This document shows positions 37,640-47,810 of a stretch of 57,987 nt of DNA, in pieces. The position numbers and the translations under genes were made by a program. The notes beneath the pieces are model-generated. The model worked only from the letters and a program-made list of their open reading frames with translations, was not told where the DNA came from and made no database searches. Origin of the DNA: Calditrichota bacterium (GTDB lineage: Bacteria; Calditrichota; Calditrichia; Calditrichales; J004). Numbering within the stretch: the first letter of the stretch is position 1; every line of letters begins with the position of its first letter. Where the stretch lies: NCBI GenBank assembly GCA_024277115.1, contig JAJRVW010000225.1, positions 1 through 57,987 on the forward strand, given 5' to 3'.

Positions 37640-37775
37640 TCAACAGAATCACAAATCCTGCAAACCTCCAAAAATACCTCAAAAATATCCTAACTGATTA
37701 TTGCAAAAGAGCTTTTTTTTCATTATCCTTTTTCAAGCGATCAATCAATAAAAATCAAAATAAATTTTAAAAATT

Positions 37776-37813
37776 AAAACCTTCCTGGGCAAAGTCTCAA
37801 GGAAGGTTTTGTT
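37776..37813 (+). terminator. Rho-independent terminator between toxin gene and dnaB
   Basis: Perfect ten-base stem AAAACCTTCC / GGAAGGTTTT with a 15-base loop, then GTTTCTT. It ends 19 nt before the dnaB start and so could also act as a leader attenuator of dnaB. Confidence 0.65.
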
Positions 37814-37831
37814 TCTTAGGAAAAACCAACT

Positions 37832-39228
37832 ATGGATAGCCCGAAACCGGAAGAGCAAATATTACGAACGCCCCCGCAAGCTGTCGACGTTGAACAAATT
37901 GTTCTTGGCGCGCTTTTATTGGACGAAGAAGCGGTCTCAATCGCCATTGAAACGATCGATGCATCGTTTTTTTATAAGCCGGCGCACAAAGCAATTTTTC
38001 AGGCCATTATGGAAATGTTTGACGAAAAGGTTGAGATTGACCTGATTACCTTAACAGAGAAGCTTAAACAGGCCAAAAAATTCGATGAAATTGGCGGCGC
38101 TTATTATCTCGCGGAAATAGCCAATAGTACGCCTTCATCGGCCAACCTTAAAAACTATCTGGGCATTGTAAAACAAAAAGCGCTTTCACGCAGTTTAATC
38201 AAAGAATGCACAAATATTATCGACCAGGCTTATGAACAAAACGATGATATAAATGTGTTGCTCGACCAGGCAGAGGGAAAGATTTTTGAAATCTCCGAAA
38301 TGCGTATGCAAAAAGGCTTTGCCGGCATAAAAAAAATCTTGCATACAACGTTTGAAAAGATTGACCAGCTTTTTCATTCTGATTCATCCGGCGTGACTGG
38401 CGTTTACTCCGGTTTTAAAGATTTGGAAAAGATGACAGCCGGTTTTCAGCCCGCAGATTTAATCGTTTTGGCGGGAAGGCCATCCATGGGGAAAACTGCG
38501 CTGGCCTTAAATTTTTGCCGCAATGCCGCTGTCGATCATGGCATCCCGGTTGGTTTTTTAGTTTGGAGATGTCATCGGAATCGCTGGTAATGCGCCTGCT
38601 GTGTACCGAAGCGCGTGTAAACCAGATGAACGTGCGTACCGGCAAGCTTACAAAACAGGAAATGGAACGGCTTACAGGCCATGTATCGCAATTGATGAAC
38701 GCACCCATTTATATTGACGACTCGCCCTCATTAAACGTGTTGGAACTTCGGGCCAAGGCCCGGCGATTAAAAGCAGAGGCGAATGTTCAGATGTTGGTAA
38801 TTGATTACTTACAACTGATGGACGGCACGAAGGGGGAGAACCGGCAGCAGGAGATCACCCATATTTCACGTTCGATAAAAGGGATTGCCAAAGAGCTGGA
38901 TATTCCGGTAATCGCTTTGTCTCAGCTTTCTCGTGCCAGCGAATCGCGCGATAAACACAATAAACGTCCGCAGCTATCGGATTTACGTGAATCGGGCGCT
39001 ATCGAGCAGGATGCGGATGTGGTGATGTTTGTTTACAGGCCCGAGTATTATAACCTGGAAGAATTTGAAGATGGCACCTCGACACATAATATGTGCGAAG
39101 TTGTAATCGGTAAACAAAGAAACGGCCCGGTTGGCAATGTACGACTTACTTTCTTAAAAGAGTTCGGTAAATTTGCCGATCCGGATTTATTTCATGAAAC
39201 ATCGGCCATGGGCCCGGCGGAATTTTAA
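37832..39228 (+). CDS. dnaB: Replicative DNA helicase DnaB, frameshifted
   Basis: Hexameric replication-fork helicase. The N-terminal domain (PPQAVDVEQIVLGALLLDEEAV) and the RecA-type domain are in two frames. The Walker A LAGRPSMGKTALALNF is in the first; the Walker B (VLVIDYLQLMDG-like MLVIDYLQLMDGT), SQLSRASESRDKHNKRPQLSDLRESGAIEQDAD and the end are in the second. At 38554-38559 the run of six T should be seven to read VGFFSLEMS. One added base gives 465 residues, the normal length. The gene is essential, so an assembly error is the likely reason. Confidence 0.93.
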
Positions 39229-39254
39229 AATCAGTTCACATTTAAAAAAATAAA

Positions 39255-41449
39255 ATGAAACTTATATCAAAATCAAAAGACGAAAAATTGATCAAACAGA
39301 TGCATCAGCGATATGATAAATCGTTTGAAAAAATGTTTCTGGAAATCAAGGATTACTCCTCTGATTTTGATGGGAAAAATCTGCAAAAGGCGTACGATTT
39401 GGGATTAAAGGCCCATGCCCGCCAGCAAAGATATTCCGGCGAACCTTATTTTGAGCACTGTTTAAATGTGGCCATGATCCTCACAGAATTGAAGATGGAC
39501 CCTACCACAATTATATCGGGTTTGTTGCATGATGTTGTGGAAGATACGGAAATAAAGCTTGAACTAATCGAAGAAGAATTTGGAAAAACCGTTGCAAAAT
39601 CGGTTGATGGCGTTACAAAATCAGTGGACTTAAGTTTCAGAGTAAAGAAATCCGACAGGCGGAAACTTTCAGAAAAATGTTACTTTCCATGGCTGATGAT
39701 GTGCGGGTTATCATTATCAAATTTGCCGACCGGCTCCATAACATGCGCACCCTGGAACATGTGCCGGAAAAGAAACGGCCACGTATTGCCCTGGAAACAC
39801 GGGATGTATATGCGCCACTTGCCCACCGTTTTGGCATTGCGAAAATAAAATGGGAGCTTGAAGACCTCTGTTTAAAAAATCTTGAGCCGGATATTTATAA
39901 TATGCTAGTGGACAAAATTAAACTCTCGCGGGACGAGCGGCAAAAATATATCAGCAACATCGCCAATCCGATTTATGACGAGATGTCCAAAAACAATATT
40001 AAGCCAACCATTTCCGGACGGCCAAAAAGTTTTTACAGTATTTATCATAAAATGAAAAAACGGGGTAGGCCTTTCGAGGAAATTTATGATTTACTGGCTA
40101 TCCGCATTATTGTAAACGAGGTTGAGGAATGCTATTACGCCCTTGGGATCATCCACAATTTATTTAACCCGGTTTATGACCGTTTTAAAGACTATATCGC
40201 CATGCCCAAAATCAATGGCTATCAATCGCTGCATACAACAGTTGTTGGCCCGGAAGGTAAAATGGTGGAGATACAAATAAGAACGCAAACGATGCATACC
40301 ATGGCCGAGGATGGCATCGCAGCACATTGGAAATATAAGCATGGCATTGAAGAAGATAAGCCTATTTAAAAATCATTAAACTGGGTAAAAGATTTGCTTG
40401 ACCGCCAGATTAGTGAGGATGCCGGTGATTTTATGGAAGACCTGAAAATCAACCTCTTCCATGATGAGTTGTTTTTATTTTCCCCAAATGGTGACTTGTT
40501 CAAATTGCCCGCAAAATCATCACCAATTGATTTTGCATACGAAATCCACACAAATGTTGGTAACCATTGTATTGGTTCCAAAGTTAATGGCAAGATTGTT
40601 CCATTGCGCACAACATTAAAAAGTGGTGATCAGGTAGAAATTCTTACATCCAACAATCAGAAACCGTCGCAAGATTGGTTGGGTTTTGTAAAAACAAGTA
40701 AGGCCCGCCATTGGATAAAAAAATATATCAAGGAAGAACAGCTCTCCCAAACCAGGCAAATCGGGCATGAAATACTTATAAAGTTTTTAAAAAAATACAA
40801 GCTTACAGAGAAAAGCCCGGAGTTTCTTAATAATATTCCAAAATTAGGATTTAGTAATTTAGAATCGCTAATTATTGCAATTGGCCGCGGTGAGATTGTT
40901 GTTGATACGATCCGTAAAAAATTATTTCCATCCAATACCGAGGATGCAGAACCAAAGAAACAGAACTTTTTTACAAAATATCTTAAAAAGTCGCGCAATC
41001 AATCAGGAATAAAAGTGCAGGGCATGGATAATATGCTGATCAATTTTGCACAATGCTGTCATCCGGTACCGGGCGATCCCATAATTGGTTATTTGTCACG
41101 CGGAAAAGGGGTTACGATCCATTTGCATAATTGCAAAAACCTGGTTCATCTCTTAGAAGAAAAACAGCGGATAATTGAAGTTTCCTGGGATATTGAAAAG
41201 GACCAGGCCTTTCTTGTGCAACTCTCGATTATTGGTGAAGACAGGGCCGATTTCTTAAAAGACGTGACCGTGTGTGTATCAAAATTGGACACAAATATTG
41301 TTATGGCCAATTTTAGTAGTGAAGATTTATATGCGAAAGGACAATTAAACCTTCAGGTTAAAAACCTTAACCATCTGAATAAAATTGTAAATAGTATTTT
41401 AAAACTACCGGGCATATTTTCTGTTGAACGGTTAACTGAACCAAATTAA
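39255..41449 (+). CDS. relA: RelA/SpoT (p)ppGpp synthetase/hydrolase, with a frameshift and an in-frame TAA
   Basis: Makes and breaks the stringent-response alarmone. Corrected length is 731 residues. In order: HD hydrolase (EHCLNVAMIL.., GLLHDVVEDTE), synthetase (GRPKSFYSIYHKM, YDLLAIRIIV, NGYQSLHTTV), TGS (FSPNGDLFKLPAKSSPIDFAYEIH), a helical Cys-containing region, and ACT at the end. One base is missing near 39641 (FRSKEIRQAETFRKM is restored by AGAAGT), and codon TAA stands at 40367-40369 between EEDKPI and KSLNWVKDLL. Both breaks are inside conserved regions, so sequence error is likely. Confidence 0.9.
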
Positions 41450-41524
41450 AATCATACAGATTAAGCAAGGATTTTTAGTCAAAAATTGATTTATTTTGAA
41501 AAATTTACTTGAAAGGAAATAAAA

Positions 41525-42001
41525 GTGGAATTTGTATACTTGTCTGAAGAAGGCCTCGAAAAATTAAAGAAAGAATTGCACCAACTTAAATATGTTACCC
41601 GTCCACAAATAACAGAAAAGGTGGCAACCGCACGTGATCATGGCGATTTAAAAGAGAATGCGGAATATCATGCGGCACGTGAAGAGTTATCTATGGTTGA
41701 GACAAAAGTCCAAATCCTTCAGGACAGGCTTGCGCGTGCGCGTGTCGTAAATGAAGAAGATATTTCAGTGGATGAAATCAGTATTTTAAATGTTGTAAAA
41801 GTGCGTGATTTGAAAACAAAAAAGGAATTTTCTTATACACTTGTTTCGGATGAAGAAGCCTCCTTTAAGGAAGGTAAAATTTCAATTGCGTCCCCCGTTG
41901 GCAAAGGTTTGCTCGGTAAAAAAGTCGGGGAGATTGCCGAATTAAAGGTCCCTGCCGGTATATTAAAATATGAGATTCTATCCATCGGTTTACCAAAATG
42001 A
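41525..42001 (+). CDS. greA: Transcript cleavage factor GreA
   Basis: Rescues backtracked RNA polymerase by stimulating RNA cleavage. The 158-residue protein has the N-terminal coiled coil with the acidic tip GDLKENAEYHAARE and the FKBP-like C-terminal domain (ISIASPVGKGLLGKKVGE). The start is GTG with AAGGAA at 7 nt. Confidence 0.95.
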   Translation: MEFVYLSEEGLEKLKKELHQLKYVTRPQITEKVATARDHGDLKENAEYHAAREELSMVETKVQILQDRLARARVVNEEDISVDEISILNVVKVRDLKTKKEFSYTLVSDEEASFKEGKISIASPVGKGLLGKKVGEIAELKVPAGILKYEILSIGLPK

Positions 42002-42059
42002 AACTTTGTGGAAGTTTGATGCGTCTTTTGGGGTGTATTTAAATTAAGGAGGACGGATT

Positions 42060-42754
42060 ATGGAAAACGAGCAGGATACAAACAAAAAAAATACAGCCAA
42101 ATTATACAGATCAAAAGCGGACCGGTTTATAGGTGGTGTTTGTGGTGGCATCGCAGAATATTTAAAAGTGGATCCGCTCATCGTCCGGATCGGTTGGGTT
42201 TTTATTACACTTTTTGCCGGTGCTGGAATTATTGGCTATATCGCTGCCCTCATTATAATCCCGGAAAACCCTACGCAGGAATACAGCGCCAAACAGCATA
42301 AAAAAGTGGTGAAAGCGCCAAACTGTGGGGCACACTTCTTATCATTTTTGGTGGCATATTACTTTTAAAACAAACTGGAGTGCTCTATAATTTGCACTTT
42401 TGGGCCGTTCCCTGGCAAGCCGTAATAGCAGTCGCATTAATCGCTTTTGGGGCGTATATAATGTTCAATAGAAATTCTTCCAAGACGGATAGAAATGACT
42501 TTGTTGAGGAATCTATCGAGATGGATTCACAAAAACAAAATCGTTCAGATTTTTACCGTGTTGATGAAAATAAAATGATTGCCGGTGTTTGTACAGGGCT
42601 TTCACGCTACTTTGATATTGATGTGACCTTGGTCCGCTTACTTTGGGTTTTTGCAACCCTTGCTTCAGGCGGGCTTACAATTTTTGCATACATAATAGCG
42701 GTAATTGTTTTCCCAACATTTGTTCCACAGATAAAAGATGGGGGCAATCAATGA
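42060..42754 (+). CDS. Double PspC-domain membrane protein, frameshifted
   Basis: Two PspC domains: KLYRSKADRFIGGVCGGIAEYL (residues ~14-70) and FYRVDENKMIAGVCTGLSRYF (about 160-225), each with a membrane helix. Between them are further hydrophobic segments. One A is missing at 42320-42322: with AAAA the frame reads KAPKLWGTLLIIFGGILLLK and continues to 42754, giving 231 residues. PspC proteins sense envelope stress. The LiaF-like gene overlaps the stop as ATGA. AAGGAGG Shine-Dalgarno at the start. Confidence 0.85.
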
Positions 42755-43254
42755 AAAGATCATCTTTTTTTCCATTAGCTTTAATTACAGTTGGGACGCT
42801 GCTGCTTCTCAACCAATTTGAGCTTATTGAATTTACCCGTCCATTCTTTTTAATTATCGGATCCGCTATGTTGGGACTGATACTTACAAGAAAAGCATTT
42901 TTAAATCCAGCGCGAAACGGACTTTTAGGAGGTAGTTTTTTTATTCTGCTCTCCGGCGCTTTTTTAATGCTGAATTTAGGATATATTCCATATTATGATT
43001 ATATGTTTTTCCCAATGGTTTTAGTACCGCTGGGATTGGCAAACCTCATATTTTATCTTTTTAATCGAAAAAGTTTTACAAATGTAACTTTCGGGGTGAT
43101 CTTTCTTTTGGCCAGTTTGCCCGTACTTTTTTACCATTATGGCTATATCTCTTTCTGGCAAATATCAGAGACAATTTCCACTTACTGGCCCGTATTACTA
43201 ATTACGGCCGGTTTGGGTTTTTTACTCGAAGGCGTCTGGAAAAAAGCTAAATAA
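42751..43254 (+). CDS. LiaF/DUF5668-like membrane protein
   Basis: A 167-residue protein with about five or six membrane segments (SSFFPLALITVGTLLLLNQFELI, PFFLIIGSAMLGLIL, FFILLSGAFLMLNLGYI and others), of the LiaI/LiaF-TM type found beside PspC genes. The ATG at 42751 overlaps the PspC stop. No LiaF C-terminal domain is present. Likely part of an envelope-stress membrane module with the PspC protein. Confidence 0.8.
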   Translation: MKRSSFFPLALITVGTLLLLNQFELIEFTRPFFLIIGSAMLGLILTRKAFLNPARNGLLGGSFFILLSGAFLMLNLGYIPYYDYMFFPMVLVPLGLANLIFYLFNRKSFTNVTFGVIFLLASLPVLFYHYGYISFWQISETISTYWPVLLITAGLGFLLEGVWKKAK

Positions 43255-43286
43255 ATTGATTATAATTTTTAATCTTTTATATTTCC

Positions 43287-43315
43287 GGCGGGTTGATTGT
43301 TAACCCGCCTTTTTT
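43287..43315 (+). terminator. Rho-independent terminator before aroA
   Basis: Perfect stem GGCGGGTT / AACCCGCC with a seven-base loop and six T. It closes the PspC/LiaF-like transcript. Confidence 0.9.
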
Positions 43316-43352
43316 ATTTATAATTTCATCATTTAATATCAATTTCTCTTTT

Positions 43353-44600
43353 ATGATCTCAGGTAAAATCAAACTTCCGGGCGATAAATCCATCTCACAT
43401 AGGGCTGCCTTGTTTGCCGGCTTTAAAGAGGGCATATCTACCTTTACAAATTTCAGTTTAAACGATGATTGCCGCGCTACCCTTCAATGCCTCGAAAAAC
43501 TTGGGGTGGAACACAAACAGGATGGTGACCACCTTACAATTTTTGGAAAACCGATAATAAAATGGCAGCAACCGTCATCACCATTGGATGCCCATAACTC
43601 TGGGACAACAGCCCGATTAATTTCTGGTTTACTGGCAGCTTTGCCATTTAATACAACACTTGTCGGCGATGCCTCACTTTCTAAGCGGCCAATGAGGCGG
43701 GTGATTAACCCTCTTAAGGAAATGGGCGCGCAAATTAGCTCAAACGATGGCAGGCTTCCTTTAACTTTTAAGGGAAACGCTCACCTTAAAGCCATTAATT
43801 ATCTGATGCCTGTAGCAAGCGCCCAGGTAAAATCTGCATTATTATTAACAGGATTACACGCAGAAGGTAACACGAAAATCATTGAAGAAGCAACAACGCG
43901 AGACCATACTGAGCGTATGTTAAACCTTCCTGTACAGATAGTGAACGGTAAGAAAGAAATTAGCACTCATTCCAGTTTAACTATACCGAACCTTTCAATG
44001 GAAATACCGGGCGATTTTTCTTCTGCGGCATTTTTTATATGCGCAACACTTGGCATCCCGGGCTCTTCTCTTGAAATCTCAAGTGTTTCTTTAAATCCAA
44101 CACGGATTGGCTTGATTGATATTATAAAGATTATGGGTGCGGAAATTGAATATACCGTCAGGCAAAATAATCCTGAGCCAATCGGAGAAATACAAGTAAG
44201 GTTCTCCCACTTAAAAAATATTACTGTTCCAAAAGAAGTCGTACCAAATATTATCGATGAAATCCCTGTCTTGGCAATTCTTGCCACGCAGGCCGAGGGG
44301 ACGTTTGTTTTGAAAAATGCCGAGGAACTTCGTTTTAAGGAATCCGATCGAATTGCAACAATCGTAAAAAACTTAGCTAATTTGGGTATTGAGGTAGATG
44401 AATACCGGGATGGCTTTAGCATAAGCGGGCCACAAAAAATTAAGGGTGGTAAAATTATTACGCATGGTGATCATCGTATCGCCATGGCATTTTCGATTGC
44501 GACACTTTTTACTAATGAAAAAATTGAGATTGATAATCCTGATTGCGCATCCGTTTCATTTCCTGATTTTTACCATATTCTAAATGAAATCCAAGAGTGA
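43353..44600 (+). CDS. aroA: 3-phosphoshikimate 1-carboxyvinyltransferase (EPSP synthase)
   Basis: Sixth step of the shikimate pathway: shikimate-3-phosphate plus PEP gives EPSP. Over 415 residues: PGDKSISHRAALFAG, NSGTTARLISGLLA, RPMRRVINPL, RFKESDRI and GDHRIAMAF. I use the ATG at 43353, because an upstream in-frame start lies inside the terminator hairpin. It overlaps or abuts aroE. Confidence 0.97.
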   Translation: MISGKIKLPGDKSISHRAALFAGFKEGISTFTNFSLNDDCRATLQCLEKLGVEHKQDGDHLTIFGKPIIKWQQPSSPLDAHNSGTTARLISGLLAALPFNTTLVGDASLSKRPMRRVINPLKEMGAQISSNDGRLPLTFKGNAHLKAINYLMPVASAQVKSALLLTGLHAEGNTKIIEEATTRDHTERMLNLPVQIVNGKKEISTHSSLTIPNLSMEIPGDFSSAAFFICATLGIPGSSLEISSVSLNPTRIGLIDIIKIMGAEIEYTVRQNNPEPIGEIQVRFSHLKNITVPKEVVPNIIDEIPVLAILATQAEGTFVLKNAEELRFKESDRIATIVKNLANLGIEVDEYRDGFSISGPQKIKGGKIITHGDHRIAMAFSIATLFTNEKIEIDNPDCASVSFPDFYHILNEIQE

Positions 44601-44604
44601 AAAG

Positions 44605-45444
44605 ATGACCCAAAAATATGGCATAATTGGCTTCCCATTGGATCATACATTCTCGCCTTATATCCATAATACAGCTTTTAATTTTTTAAAAATAAATGCC
44701 CGTTATGACAAATTTGAAATTCCTCCTATAAGTTTTGAGAAAGATATCTCCCGCCTGAAGAGCGAAAATATAAATGGCTTTAATGTAACCGTCCCATACA
44801 AGCAAAAAATACTCCCATTTTTGGATGAAATTGAACCGATCGCTAAAAAAGTTGGCGCAGTAAATACAATCAAAAAACTAAGTAAAAATTACTGGAAAGG
44901 CTATAATACCGACTTGTACGGATTCATTCAGCCTTTAAGGGGATATTTATCTGAGATAAAAAATGTGTTAATAATCGGTGCAGGCGGGGCAGCAAAGGCG
45001 GCATGTTTCTCTTTACTTTCAGAAAAAAAGGAGATCGAACTAACAATCGTAAACCGCACAATTGAGAATGCGGATAAATTGCGAACCAGCTTAATAGATA
45101 GTTTTAAAAACATAATAACTACCCACAGCCTTTTACAAATGGAAATCATTCAGATGCAATATGACCTGATCGTAAATACGACAAATGTTGGGATGGGAAA
45201 ACTGAGTTTGCAAATCCCACTCGGTGTTTCAGGGCTTGTTCATAAAAACTCGGTTGTTTATGATTTAATTTATAACCCAGAAGAGACCCTTTTTTTACAA
45301 TCCGTTTCAAATAAAAACATTATTCGGATAAATGGATTGCAGATGCTGATAGGGCAGGCAAAAAAAAGTTTTTCGATTTGGACAGACAAAGAATACCCAT
45401 ATCAAATTTTGGATGAAAATAATTTTTATAAAAGTGAATTTTAA
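44605..45444 (+). CDS. aroE: Shikimate dehydrogenase
   Basis: Reduces 3-dehydroshikimate with NADPH. The 279-residue protein has GFPLDHTFSPYIHN (shikimate-binding serine pair region), NVTVPYKQ with the catalytic Lys, YNTDLYGF with the catalytic Asp, and the nucleotide loop GAGGAAKA. I prefer the ATG at 44605 (AAGAG upstream) to one at 44584 inside aroA. Reaction order in the pathway places it before aroA, and the two are co-transcribed. Confidence 0.95.
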   Translation: MTQKYGIIGFPLDHTFSPYIHNTAFNFLKINARYDKFEIPPISFEKDISRLKSENINGFNVTVPYKQKILPFLDEIEPIAKKVGAVNTIKKLSKNYWKGYNTDLYGFIQPLRGYLSEIKNVLIIGAGGAAKAACFSLLSEKKEIELTIVNRTIENADKLRTSLIDSFKNIITTHSLLQMEIIQMQYDLIVNTTNVGMGKLSLQIPLGVSGLVHKNSVVYDLIYNPEETLFLQSVSNKNIIRINGLQMLIGQAKKSFSIWTDKEYPYQILDENNFYKSEF

Positions 45445-45445
45445 T

Positions 45446-45475
45446 TTGACTCAATAAATTTAGAAACCGTATATT
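45446..45475 (+). promoter_or_regulatory. Sigma-70-type promoter of tRNA-Tyr
   Basis: TTGACT, 18-base spacer, TATATT, 15 nt before the tRNA 5' end. The -35 box starts 2 nt after the aroE stop. Confidence 0.7.
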
Positions 45476-45490
45476 AGTAACTCTTGTTAA

Positions 45491-45573
45491 GGGGAGATAG
45501 CGAAGTGGTTAAACGCAACAGACTGTAAATCTGTCGACTCAGGTCTTCGGAGGTTCGAATCCCCCTCTCCCCA
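45491..45573 (+). tRNA. tRNA-Tyr (anticodon GTA)
   Basis: An 83-nt type II tRNA with a long variable arm: acceptor GGGGAGA/TCTCCCC, anticodon stem CAGAC.../GTCTG-type around CTGTAAA with GTA, T arm GGAGG/CCCCC region around TTCGAAT. Discriminator A, CCA not encoded. It has its own promoter and terminator. Confidence 0.96.
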
Positions 45574-45576
45574 CAA

Positions 45577-45606
45577 AACCCTAAGATTTCTTGGGGTTTT
45601 TTTTTG
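45577..45606 (+). terminator. Rho-independent terminator after tRNA-Tyr
   Basis: Stem AACCCTAAG / CTTGGGGTT with loop ATTT and a run of T, 3 nt after the tRNA end. The next 110 bases up to 45719 show nothing recognisable. Confidence 0.82.
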
Positions 45607-45719
45607 TTATTTCATACTTTTTATTTTGGATGATTTACTAAAGAATGATCCGAAATAAAATGTAAAGTGACAAAAAGTGGACAGAATTAGAAGTATCATT
45701 TTTAAGATGTTAAAAAAGG

Positions 45720-45748
45720 TTGATTTTACTGACTTTAGCCATTAAATT
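45720..45748 (+). promoter_or_regulatory. Sigma-70-type promoter of tRNA-Val (and perhaps thrS)
   Basis: TTGATT, 17-base spacer, TAAATT, 15 nt before the tRNA. No terminator lies between tRNA-Val and thrS, so transcription can run on into the thrS-infC-pheST operon. Confidence 0.6.
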
Positions 45749-45763
45749 TGCCACTTTTCAAAT

Positions 45764-45837
45764 GGGGCGATAGCTCAGTTGGTTAGAGCGCTACGTTGAC
45801 ATCGTAGAGGTCGTGAGTTCGACTCTCTCTCGTCCCA
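45764..45837 (+). tRNA. tRNA-Val (anticodon GAC)
   Basis: A 74-nt cloverleaf: acceptor GGGGCGA/TCGTCCC (one G-T), D arm GCTC/GAGC, anticodon stem CTACG/CGTAG with loop TTGACAT (GAC). The T stem GTGAG/CTCTC has a T-T mismatch at its second pair, where CTCAC would be expected; this may be a sequence error. Discriminator A, CCA not encoded. Confidence 0.94.
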
Positions 45838-45876
45838 CATAAGTTTTAGTATTTGGTTTACCAATAAGGATTTTTC

Positions 45877-47784
45877 TTGAACAAGATCACTCTCACATTT
45901 CCTGATCAGAATCAGGTTGAGTATGAAAAAGGTGTAACGCCACTAGAGGTTGCCTCCGGCATAAGTAATTCGCTGCGCAAAAAAGCAATTGCCGCGCGTT
46001 TTAATGATAAGACCATATCTTTAGACACACCGATTGACGAGAGTGGATCGCTTCAAATCTTCACGTTTAAAGACGATGGAGGCAAAGAGGTTTTTTGGCA
46101 CTCTTCGGCACATCTTATGGCGCAGGCCATTAAAAGGCTTTACCCCAAAGCAGAGTTAGGTATTGGACCGCCAATTGCCGATGGATTTTATTATGATATT
46201 GATCTTGAAGAAAAGCTTACGCCAGACGATTTAGAAAAAATTGAATCTGAAATGGCCAAAATCGTAGATGAAGACTTAAAGATTACCGGTCGTATACTGG
46301 AAAAGGGCGAGGCGCTTAAGTTCTTTAAAGAGCAGCATGAGAACTTGAAAATTGAGCTGATTTAAGAACTGGATGAAACTATCACTGCTTATACACAAGG
46401 TGAATTTACCGATTTATGCCGTGGTCCACATGTACAGTCGACACGTGTGCTTGGGAAAAACTTTAAGCTTTTATCTTTAGCCGGAGCTTACTGGAAGGGT
46501 GATGAGCATAATAAACAACTTCAACGGATTTATGGCACAAACTACCCGGATAAAAAAGAATTAAAAGCGCATATTAACCGTATCGAAGAAGCAAAGAAGC
46601 GCGACCATCGTAAGCTTGGAAGAGAGCTTGAGCTTTTTAACCTGAGTGAAGATGTAGGAAGCGGTTTGATTTTATGGCTGCCCAAAGGCGCCATGATACG
46701 CAATATTATTGAAAATTACTGGCGTGACCAGCATATTAAAAATGGCTATGACCTTGTTTACAGTCCACATGTTGCAAAATTAAATTTGTGGGATAAAAGC
46801 GGGCACACAAATTTTTATTCAGAAAATATGTTCCGCCCAATGGATGTGGAAGATGTCGAGTATCAATTAAAGCCAATGAACTGTCCTTTCCACATGCAGA
46901 TGTATAAAACAAAAATCCGAAGCTATCGTGACTTACCCATCCGTTATGCAGAGCTGGGTACTGTTTATCGATATGAGCGCTCCGGTGTATTGCACGGTTT
47001 GATGCGTGTGCGTGGCTTCACCCAGGATGATGCACATATTTACTGCCATCCAAACCATCTTGCTGAAGAGATAAAAACTGTTTTGGATTTTACAAAAGCA
47101 ATGTTGGGCAAATTTGGGTTTACAGAATTTGAAACCTATTTATCCACAAAGCCGGAAAAGTATGTGGGTAGTGATGAAAACTGGGAACTGGCAACAAATG
47201 CATTAAAAGATGCGTTAGAATCGAGCGGTACAACGTTTGAGGTCGATCCCGGTGAAGGTGTATTTTACGGACCGAAAATCGACATAAAAATTAAAGATGT
47301 ATTAGGTAGGTCTTGGCAATGTTCAACAATTCAGGTTGATTTTAACTTGCCTGAAGGATTTGATTTAAATTTTGTTGACGCCGATGGACAAAACTATCGT
47401 CCAATTACGATCCACCGCGCATTGCTTGGTTCTATCGAACGCTTTTTTGGTATTTTAATCGAGCATTATGCAGGGAATTTCCCGCTATGGCTTGCACCTC
47501 AGCAAGTTCAGGTTATCCCGATAACAGATAAACATGCAGATTATGCCAAGCAAGTTGCAGAGCAGTTGAAAGAAAATGGCTTTAGGGTTGACATTGATTT
47601 TCGAAGTGAGAAAATGGGTTTCAAAATTCGTGAAGCGGAAGTCCAAAAAATCCCATATATGGTGATTGTAGGTGACAGTGAAATTGAGGAAAAAACAATT
47701 TCTGTGCGTCATAAAGGTGATGGAAATATTGGTAAGTTGACGCTTTCATCTTTTATTGATAGATTAACAGCTGAATTAGATTAA
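45877..47784 (+). CDS. thrS: Threonyl-tRNA synthetase, with one in-frame TAA
   Basis: Charges tRNA-Thr. TTG start with AAGGA at 6 nt. In order: TGS domain (residues 1-60), editing/SAD domain with HSSAHLMAQAI, class II catalytic core with KPMNCPFHMQMYK (zinc ligands Cys and His), RYERSGVLHGL and HRALLGSIERFFG, and the anticodon-binding domain. Codon 163 is TAA (46363-46365) between KIELI and ELDET, where other ThrRS have Glu; GAA to TAA is one base. With readthrough the protein is 635 residues, the normal length. As an essential gene it is probably intact in the cell. Confidence 0.93.
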
Positions 47785-47810
47785 TATAGAATATTTAAAA
47801 GGAGATAATT

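Noticed and set aside
42643-42750. Upstream extension of the LiaF-like gene
   Set aside because: This region is the conserved second PspC domain in another frame; the ATG at 42751 overlaps the PspC stop as in a coupled operon.
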